This document shows positions 1 through 5,527 of a stretch of 7,465 nt of DNA, piece by piece. The translations under genes and the position numbers were made by a program. The stretch comes from Planctomycetota bacterium (GTDB lineage: Bacteria > Planctomycetota > SBBH01 > JAHFOU01), in NCBI GenBank assembly GCA_023261525.1, contig JAHFOU010000105.1, forward strand, positions 1 through 7,465. Reading direction: 5' to 3'. Positions within the stretch are counted from its first letter, which is position 1. Every line of letters starts with the position of its first letter. The notes under the pieces were generated by a model. It saw only the letters and a program-made list of their open reading frames with translations. It ran no database searches and was not told where the DNA came from.

Positions 1-350
1 AGGTCCCGGTCGCGGCGGCCCAGGTAGAAGCAGGGGACATCCGCGGCGAAGCCCTCCGGGGTCCAGATCGGGGCCCCCAGCGGCCAGGCGGAGAAGTTGC
101 GGTGGGTGGTCGGGCCGAAATCCGTATAGGCGGCCGTGAACACCCGGGAAGGGCCATGGTAGCGGCACCGGATCTCCACCCCCTTGCCCAGGAAGCCGGA
201 GGGCTGGGCCAGCAGGGCCTGGAAGTCCGTCTTGGCGTACTCAGCAGGCGCCTCCAGGGTGGCCGGGGTGGGGCGGTCCAGCATCCACAGAATCGGGTCC
301 GCGCAGCCGGCGGTGGAGAGGAGCAGGAGGACTGCCAGGAAACGGCGCAT
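1..350 (-). CDS. Putative lipoprotein of unknown function (C-terminus beyond left edge)
   Basis: The frame is open from an ATG at 350-348 to the window edge, giving 116 residues with no stop. The N-terminus is a classic export signal: MRRF, then the hydrophobic run LAVLLLLSTAG, then Cys16. The lipobox is TAGC, with Thr rather than the usual Leu at -3, so lipid attachment at Cys16 is likely but not certain. Ala at +2 would fit outer-membrane sorting in a Gram-negative. The mature part is mixed and soluble-looking (for example VEIRCRYHGP and ADVPCFYLGRRDRD), with Cys residues near 63 and 107. I do not recognise a family. Start choice: the ATG directly precedes the signal peptide, there is no Shine-Dalgarno sequence, and a TATACT box sits 8 bases upstream. 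It diverges from the glycosyl-phosphate transferase gene. Real gene: high confidence. Function: unknown. Confidence 0.8.
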   Translation of the reverse strand, partial: MRRFLAVLLLLSTAGCADPILWMLDRPTPATLEAPAEYAKTDFQALLAQPSGFLGKGVEIRCRYHGPSRVFTAAYTDFGPTTHRNFSAWPLGAPIWTPEGFAADVPCFYLGRRDRD

Positions 351-364
351 CGGCGGGGAGTATA
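351..364 (-). promoter_or_regulatory. Leaderless-type promoter of the lipoprotein gene (-10 TATACT)
   Basis: On the minus strand TATACT (364-359) is followed by CCCCGCCG and then the ATG at 350. Normal -10 spacing puts the transcript start about 2 bases before the ATG. There is no purine-rich ribosome site, which fits a leaderless or near-leaderless message. No convincing -35 hexamer is found 16-18 bases upstream. Nearly the same string precedes ileS. Assignment is by pattern only. Confidence 0.55.
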
Positions 365-372
365 TCCCAGGA

Positions 373-408
373 TTGCCCCCCGGGGAGCCTCCGCGTAGGA
401 TTCCGCCC
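373..408 (+). promoter_or_regulatory. Promoter of the glycosyl-phosphate transferase gene (-35 TTGCCC, -10 TAGGAT)
   Basis: TTGCCC (373-378) lies exactly 17 bases before TAGGAT (396-401), which lies 7 bases before the ATG at 409. The predicted transcript start is about 408, so the message would be leaderless or have a one-base leader. Ambiguity: AGGA (397-400) inside the -10 box is also 8 bases from the ATG and could be a Shine-Dalgarno core if transcription starts further upstream. The spacer holds an imperfect inverted repeat (375-388, core CCCCGGGG) that could bind a regulator. The promoter overlaps the region where the divergent lipoprotein promoter would have its -35. Confidence 0.5.
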
Positions 409-1518
409 ATGTGGCGCCATTTCCTCGGCACCCCTCATTTCGCCATCCTCGTGGTGGCCTGGCTGGCCGCCCTGATCCAAATGCCCCTGCTGATCCGCCT
501 GGCCCACCGGATCGGGGCGGTGGACCGTCCCCGAGACTACAAGGCCCACGGCGGGCCCGTCCCCTTCCTCGGCGGCCTGGCCGTCTACGTGGCCTTCGCG
601 CTGGGGATCCTGGTCTCCACGAGGGACTGGGACCTGAGGCCCTATTCCTCCTTCCTCCAGTTCGCCCTGGAAGGCGCCCCCCTGAGGCCCCTCTTCGGCA
701 TCGCGATCGGCGGCGCCTTCGTCCTCCTCCTGGGCCTCCTGGACGACTTCCGCCCCATCAACGCCATGCTCAAGCTCCTGATCCTCTTCCTGATCGCCCT
801 CTTCCTGCGCCATTTCGACATCCGGGTGCGCCTCTTCCCCGAGCGCCTGGAGTGGGTGAACGTGCTGATCTCCCTGCTCTGGCTGTCCGGGGTGACGAGC
901 GCCATGAACAGCCTGGACCACATGGACGGGAACTGCGCGGGCGCGGCCGCGGTCTGCTCGGCCTTCACCTTCGCCTTCGCCTGGAGCCGCGAGAACCCCC
1001 AGCCCTGGCTGTCCTACGCGGCCGCGGCCCTGCTGGGCTCCAGCCTGGGTTTCCTCCAGTTCAACTTCAAGCCGGCGCGCATCTTCCTGGGCAACAGCGG
1101 GGCCTTCCTGGTGGGCTTCCTCCTGGCGGCCATGACCATCCTGGGCGCCTGGGGGACCAAGGACGAGCCCATCAAGGCCATCCTCATCCCCCCCCTCCTG
1201 CTGGGCGTGCCCCTGTACGACATCACCCTGGCGACCCTCCTGCGCTGGAAGAACGGGACCGTGAAGACGCTCTATGAGGCGGTGGTCTACTGCGGACGGG
1301 ACCACCTCTCCCACCGGCTGGTGGCCCTGGGGCTCTCCGAACGGGCGGCTGTGGTGGCCCAGTACGGGCTGGGATGCCTGTTCGGGATGGTGGCCCTGAC
1401 CTCCCGTTACAGCCTCCAGGTCTTCCTCTACGGGGTGGGCTGCCTGACGGTCTTCCTGGTGGCCCTGGCGGTGGTGCTGGACCGCGCCCCCCTGCCGAGG
1501 GAGGAGCCGAAGGCCTAG
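409..1518 (+). CDS. WecA/MraY-family polyprenyl-phosphate glycosyl-1-phosphate transferase
   Basis: This 369-residue integral membrane protein has roughly ten hydrophobic segments (for example about 10-30, 52-70, 97-111, 119-135, 178-192, 231-247, 258-278, 315-332, 337-357). Such enzymes move a sugar-1-phosphate from a UDP-sugar to undecaprenyl phosphate, the first step of many cell-wall and surface polysaccharides. Family landmarks in order: VDRPRDYKAHGGPVPFLGG (39-57), the Asp pair LLDDF (110-114), NSLDHMDGN (167-175) matching the LLDNMDG variant, ARIFLGNSG (223-231), and the cytoplasmic DHLSHRL (298-304) matching the family HIHHRL. Oddity: residue 229 is Asn where the family usually has the metal-binding Asp. 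The ATG at 409 is chosen because the hydrophobic N-terminus starts there and a promoter abuts it; the frame is open further upstream but that part is not protein-like. The sugar specificity cannot be read, so no gene symbol is given. Its stop codon overlaps that of the convergent rhomboid gene. Confidence 0.88.
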   Translation: MWRHFLGTPHFAILVVAWLAALIQMPLLIRLAHRIGAVDRPRDYKAHGGPVPFLGGLAVYVAFALGILVSTRDWDLRPYSSFLQFALEGAPLRPLFGIAIGGAFVLLLGLLDDFRPINAMLKLLILFLIALFLRHFDIRVRLFPERLEWVNVLISLLWLSGVTSAMNSLDHMDGNCAGAAAVCSAFTFAFAWSRENPQPWLSYAAAALLGSSLGFLQFNFKPARIFLGNSGAFLVGFLLAAMTILGAWGTKDEPIKAILIPPLLLGVPLYDITLATLLRWKNGTVKTLYEAVVYCGRDHLSHRLVALGLSERAAVVAQYGLGCLFGMVALTSRYSLQVFLYGVGCLTVFLVALAVVLDRAPLPREEPKA

Positions 1519-1534
1519 GTTCCGACCTTCGGAA
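1507..1534. terminator. Competing inverted repeats at the convergent stop codons
   Basis: A perfect 7-base inverted repeat, CCGAAGG (1507-1513) and CCTTCGG (1526-1532), encloses the shared CTAG of the two stop codons (1515-1518). A second, overlapping hairpin uses TTCCGA (1520-1525) and TCGGAA (1529-1534), so the two cannot form together. Neither has a proper T-run right after it: on the plus strand CCTTTT begins only at 1544. This is therefore not a classic intrinsic terminator, but it is the only visible candidate for ending either transcript. Confidence 0.3.
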
Positions 1535-2336
1535 TCGGCATCACCTTTTGACAGGCGGGGCATCGCACCCGCTGGACGCCCGGCCGCTCCGGGACCTTCA
1601 GGGTCCTCCCACAGGAACATGCCACCCTAAGGAAGACGGGAGCTGGCGCCTTGGCGGAGCCCTGCGGAAGGACAGGGGCATGCGCAGATACGGCGGGTTC
1701 CCTCGCGGATTTTGGCATCCACCCGAACACCTGGAGGAGGTTCTTCTCGTAAGGCTCGGGTTGCGCCCAACCGCGCCAGCACATTACCGCCGCAACGACC
1801 ACCCCGAAGAAGAATCCCCCGAGGTGGGCGGCGTAGGCGATGCCTTCTTCCGAGGTGGATGCTCCCCAGATGTCAAAGCCGAGCCACAGGAGAATCATCC
1901 AGAAGCCGCTCACGGTGAACTCGCCGACGCGGACAAAAATGACGTAAAAGCAGGTGATGTCGTTCTGGGGAAAGAACACCAAATACATCCCGACAATCCC
2001 GTTGATCGCCCCGCTGGCACCGACCGCGGGGTTGCCATCGAAGATCAGGTGGGTGGCCGACGACAGGACCCCCAGCCCCAGAAAGAATACGGGATACAGG
2101 CGATTCCCGACCTTGGCGCAGATTGCGTTGCCGAAAGCCCAGAGGAAAACCATGTTTCCCAGGAGATGCAGAAGGTTCGTATGAAGGAACATGCAGCCGA
2201 GCATCCCCAAGGGGGACCAACCGGTCAGGACCATGTGCGCAAGAGCCGCCTCGGGAAGGGCTCCGCCCCACAGCAGGATGAAAACTAAGGAAATCAGCCC
2301 GATCAGGATCCAGTTAGCCAACGGCGACCGGGCCAT
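1515..2336 (-). CDS. Rhomboid-family intramembrane serine protease with C-terminal zinc-ribbon-like tail
   Basis: The protein has 273 residues from the ATG at 2336 (283 from a possible CTG at 2366). Rhomboids cut substrate proteins inside the membrane with a Ser-His pair. Visible hallmarks are HTNLLHLLGN (52-61; H52, H57, N61), the catalytic GASG (106-109, Ser108) and the partner His171 in AAHLGG. About six hydrophobic segments are present. After residue 190 a soluble Pro/Ala linker leads to a tail with Cys240-x-Cys242 and Cys259-Pro-Ala-Cys262, the spacing of a small zinc ribbon. Start: the codons before the ATG read LLFPYQVDVP, which resembles the N-terminus of many bacterial rhomboids, and AGAAGG stands 10 bases before the CTG, so the true start may be upstream. 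It follows ileS by 5 or 35 bases and is probably co-transcribed. GC is clearly lower than in its neighbours (207 of 360 bases by hand at 1861-2220). The substrate is unknown. Confidence 0.9.
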   Translation of the reverse strand: MARSPLANWILIGLISLVFILLWGGALPEAALAHMVLTGWSPLGMLGCMFLHTNLLHLLGNMVFLWAFGNAICAKVGNRLYPVFFLGLGVLSSATHLIFDGNPAVGASGAINGIVGMYLVFFPQNDITCFYVIFVRVGEFTVSGFWMILLWLGFDIWGASTSEEGIAYAAHLGGFFFGVVVAAVMCWRGWAQPEPYEKNLLQVFGWMPKSAREPAVSAHAPVLPQGSAKAPAPVFLRVACSCGRTLKVPERPGVQRVRCPACQKVMPIPKVGT

Positions 2337-2363
2337 CGGCACATCGACCTGATAAGGGAAAAG

Positions 2364-2383
2364 CAGGGAATCTACGCCTTCTC
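2364..2383 (-). promoter_or_regulatory. Ribosome-binding site and possible CTG start for the rhomboid gene
   Basis: GAGAAGG (2383-2377), within the last codons of ileS, lies 10 bases before a CTG (2366-2364) in the rhomboid frame. Starting there adds ten residues, LLFPYQVDVP, that look like a normal rhomboid N-terminus. The ATG at 2336 and the GTG at 2342 have only a weak AGG near them. CTG starts are rare, so this is a suggestion. Confidence 0.35.
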
Positions 2384-5300
2384 GAGATGGACCAACAGGC
2401 TCACGCCTCCCACCTCCACCGAGTGCCCCGGGGACATCAGCTGGTCGGCCACCGTCAGGCCCGTGCAGAGGGTCTCCGACTTCACCGTATCGCCCCAGGC
2501 GGAAAGCAGGCGGTCCAGGAGCTCCGGCCCCTTCTGGAAGGACAGGCGGATCCGGTCCTGCACCAGGAGCCCCGAGGTCTTGCGCAGTTCCTGGACGGCC
2601 CTGACCAGGTCCCGGGCCTGGCCTTCCAGCAGGAGGGCGTCCGTGAGCTGGGTATCCAGCGCCACCAGCACCCCCCCGCCCTCCTGGATGGCCCAGCCCT
2701 GGGGCTGGACCTGCTCGATGACATAGTCCTCGGGCGCCAGGGTCAGGCCCTCGACCTCGACCGTGCCCCCCTTGCGGGCCGCCTCCAGCATGGCCGGCGT
2801 GGCCTCGGCCAGGGCGGCCTTGACCGCCTGGATCCTCGGCCCGGCCTTGGGCCCCAAGGTCTTGAAGTTGGGTTTGAGCCTGAGGCCCACCAGGGAGGCC
2901 CCCGGCGGCAGGACGGACAGGGACTTCACGTTGAGCTCGTCCAGGACGTCCTTCTCGAAACGCTCCAGGCCCCGCTTCCAGGCCGGCTCGTCCAGCCTCA
3001 CCTGGATCCTCGCCAGGGGCTGGCGCACCCTCAGCTTGGCCGCGGAGCGTGCCGCCCGGGCCAGCTCCACCACCTTCTGCACGACCTCCATGTCGGTGAG
3101 CAGTTCGGCGTCCAGGCGCAGGTCCGAGGGGGCCGGGAAGTCGCAGAGGTGGACGCTGGGCGGGGCCGAGGGGTCGACCGGGCGCACCAGGTCCTGGTAC
3201 AGGGCCTCCGCCGTGAAGGGCAGGATGGGGGCCATGACCTTGATCCCCACGGCCAGGGCCTCCCAGAGCGTCTGGTAGGCCCGGGCGGCGTCCCGGGAGT
3301 CCCCCCCCTTCCAGAAGCGGCGGCGGGAGCGGCGCACGTACCAGGTGGACAGCTCGTCCAGCCAGCGCTCGAACTGCCCGACCACGGAAGCCGCGTCGAA
3401 GGTCTGGTAGGCCGCGTCCGCGTCGCGCAGGAAGCGCTCGGTTCTTGCGGAGATCCAGCGGTCCAGGGGCGTGCGCCCCGCCACGTCGGCGGAAGCCTCC
3501 TCCGGACGGATCTCCGGGCGGTCCAGGGCCGCATAGGTGGAGAAGAAGGACGCCACGTTCCAGAGGGTCAGGAGCTTGCGCTTGGCCTCGCCCGCGGGGC
3601 CGTAGCCGAAGTTCAGGTTGGTGGTGACCGGATGGGCCGCGTAGAGCCAGCGCATCACGTCCGCCCCCATCTTCTCGGCCGCCTCGTCGAACCAGATGGC
3701 GTTGCCCTTGGACTTGTGCATGGGCTCGCCCTTCTCGTCGTGGACCTTCTCGTAGGTCAGCACGGCCTTGTAGGGCGAGCGGCCCTCCAGCGCGACGCCC
3801 ATGAAGAGCACGGCGTAGAACCAGAGGCGGATCTGCTCGCGCATCTCGCAGACCATCTCGGCCGGGAACCACTTCTCCCAGTGCTTCCGGTCGCCGAGGT
3901 AGTCCAGGGTGGAGAAGGGGATGATGCCGGCGTCCAGCCAGCAGTCCCCCACCGCCTCGATCCGGGAGACGGGCTTCCTGCACTTGGGACAGCGGATCCT
4001 CACGGCGTCGATCCAGGGCCGGTGGAGCTCCTTCACCTCGTCCATCCCGGAGACGGCCAGCTTCGCCAGCTCGGCCCGGGATCCGGCCACGGTCAGGCGG
4101 CCGCAGGCGCAGGGGTAGAACGGCAGGGGAAGGCCCCAGAAGCGGCGGCGGGAGATGCACCAGTCCCCCATGTTGTTCAGCCAGTCCTCCATGCGCTTGC
4201 CGGCATGCTCGGGGGACCAACGGACCTTGCGGGCCTCGGCGATCATCTTGGGACGGATCCCGTCCGCCTTCAGGAACCACTCGTCGATGAGGCGGTAGAC
4301 CAGCTCCGTGGCGCAGCGCCAGCACTTGGGATAGCGGTGGGTGTAGTCCTCGGCCCGGTACAGGAAACCCTTCTTCTCCAGGGCGGCGATCACGGCGGGC
4401 CCGGCCTGGAGGGCCGGCTTGCCGGACAGGGCCCCGTAACCGGTGAGGTAGATCCCGGACTCGTCGATGGGCACGAGCACGGCCAGCTTGGCGGTCTTGG
4501 ACAGCTCGAAGTCCTCGGCCCCGCAGCCCGGGGCGATGTGGACCACGCCGGCGCCCTCGGCCTCCCCGACGTCCTTCCAGGCGACCACCTTGCGGGCCTT
4601 GACCTTCTTCTGGGCGGCCAGTTCCTCGAAGGGGCCCTTGTATTTCCGGCCGACGAGGGCCCGGCCCTTGACCTCGCCGACGACCTCGGCGCCCTTGTCC
4701 GGACGGACGGCGGCGCCTTTGGAAAGGTAGAAGATCCCCTTGGCGTCCTTCATCTTCAGGTAGGTCAGCTCCGGATGCACGGCCAGGGCGGTGTTGGCCG
4801 GAAGGGTCCAGGGCGTGGTGGTCCAGACGAGGATGGACTCCGGCTCGGCGCCCTTCTTCGCCTTCGCGCCCCCCTTGGGCAGGAGAGGCAGGCGCAGGGT
4901 GACCGCGCGGTGGGTGACCTCCTCGTAGGCGTCGATCAGCTCGTGCTGGGAGAGGGCCGTGCCGCAGCGCGGGCACCAGGGCATGGGCCTCAGCCCCCGG
5001 GTCAGCCAGCGCTTCCCATGGCAGGTCTTGAGGAAGTGCCAGATGTACTCGATGTTCGTGTCCGTCATCGTGTAGTACGAGTCCTCCCAGTCCATGAACT
5101 GGCCGAGGCGCTCGGACTGCGCGGTCTGGACGGCGGCGTACTTCTCCACCCGGGCCTTGCAGGCCTGGACGAACCTGTCCAGGCCGTAACTCAGGATGGC
5201 CGGCTTGGAGTTGAGGTTCAGCTCCTTCTCGACCTCCACCTCCACCCAGAGGCCCTGGCAGTCGAAGCCGTTCTGGAAGCGCTGGTCGAAACCCTTCATC

Positions 5301-5527
5301 GCCCGGTGGCGCTGGAAGAGGTCCTTGAGCGTGCGGCCCCAGGCGTGGTGGACCCCCATGGGGTTGTTGGCGGTGATGGGGCCGTCGTAGAAGGACCAGG
5401 GGTCCTTGCCGGCGTTGCGCTTCAGGTACTTGGGAAGGATGCCTTCCTTCCTCCAGAAGGCCAGGATGCGCCGCTCCAGGGCGGGGTAGTCCACGTCGGC
5501 GGAGATGGCGGTGAAGGCGGCGCTCAT
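2372..5527 (-). CDS. ileS: Isoleucyl-tRNA synthetase (divergent, long eukaryotic-like type)
   Basis: This cytoplasmic class I enzyme joins isoleucine to tRNA-Ile; it has 1051 residues, normal for the long form. Landmarks in order: GVHHAWGRT (58-66) at the HIGH site; Cys pairs C185/C188 and C402/C405; editing-domain WTTTPWTLPANTALAV (235-250) and GVVHIAPGCGAEDF (327-340), with the expected Asp339; ISRRRFWGLPLP (458-469); a second Cys cluster C473/C475 and C513/C516; GDCWLDAG (527-534); MHKSKGN (603-609) at the KMSKS site; then the helical anticodon domain and a C-terminal EGQARDLVRAVQELRK (968-983), a signature of the long type. HIGH and KMSKS are both altered, which I associate with a recognised subfamily rather than decay, because the frame is intact. 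A Lys/Gly/Ala-rich insert sits at about 217-229. Valyl specificity is less likely given the overall match. The ATG at 5527 overlaps the preceding gene's TGA and lies 7 bases after TATACT; there is no Shine-Dalgarno sequence. Confidence 0.92.
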   Translation of the reverse strand: MSAAFTAISADVDYPALERRILAFWRKEGILPKYLKRNAGKDPWSFYDGPITANNPMGVHHAWGRTLKDLFQRHRAMKGFDQRFQNGFDCQGLWVEVEVEKELNLNSKPAILSYGLDRFVQACKARVEKYAAVQTAQSERLGQFMDWEDSYYTMTDTNIEYIWHFLKTCHGKRWLTRGLRPMPWCPRCGTALSQHELIDAYEEVTHRAVTLRLPLLPKGGAKAKKGAEPESILVWTTTPWTLPANTALAVHPELTYLKMKDAKGIFYLSKGAAVRPDKGAEVVGEVKGRALVGRKYKGPFEELAAQKKVKARKVVAWKDVGEAEGAGVVHIAPGCGAEDFELSKTAKLAVLVPIDESGIYLTGYGALSGKPALQAGPAVIAALEKKGFLYRAEDYTHRYPKCWRCATELVYRLIDEWFLKADGIRPKMIAEARKVRWSPEHAGKRMEDWLNNMGDWCISRRRFWGLPLPFYPCACGRLTVAGSRAELAKLAVSGMDEVKELHRPWIDAVRIRCPKCRKPVSRIEAVGDCWLDAGIIPFSTLDYLGDRKHWEKWFPAEMVCEMREQIRLWFYAVLFMGVALEGRSPYKAVLTYEKVHDEKGEPMHKSKGNAIWFDEAAEKMGADVMRWLYAAHPVTTNLNFGYGPAGEAKRKLLTLWNVASFFSTYAALDRPEIRPEEASADVAGRTPLDRWISARTERFLRDADAAYQTFDAASVVGQFERWLDELSTWYVRRSRRRFWKGGDSRDAARAYQTLWEALAVGIKVMAPILPFTAEALYQDLVRPVDPSAPPSVHLCDFPAPSDLRLDAELLTDMEVVQKVVELARAARSAAKLRVRQPLARIQVRLDEPAWKRGLERFEKDVLDELNVKSLSVLPPGASLVGLRLKPNFKTLGPKAGPRIQAVKAALAEATPAMLEAARKGGTVEVEGLTLAPEDYVIEQVQPQGWAIQEGGGVLVALDTQLTDALLLEGQARDLVRAVQELRKTSGLLVQDRIRLSFQKGPELLDRLLSAWGDTVKSETLCTGLTVADQLMSPGHSVEVGGVSLLVHLEKA

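Noticed and set aside
184..408. N-terminal extension of the polyprenyl-phosphate transferase
   Set aside because: It is antisense to the lipoprotein gene, Arg/Pro-rich and not membrane-like; a promoter sits inside it, just before the ATG at 409.
241..1620. Long minus-strand open frame over the transferase gene
   Set aside because: Gln/Gly/Glu-rich low-complexity shadow of the plus-strand membrane protein.
1515..4976. Rhomboid frame open far upstream into ileS, as if it were an 1153-residue fusion protein
   Set aside because: The upstream part is Arg/Gly/Pro-rich out-of-frame ileS; recognisable rhomboid sequence begins only around 2366-2336.
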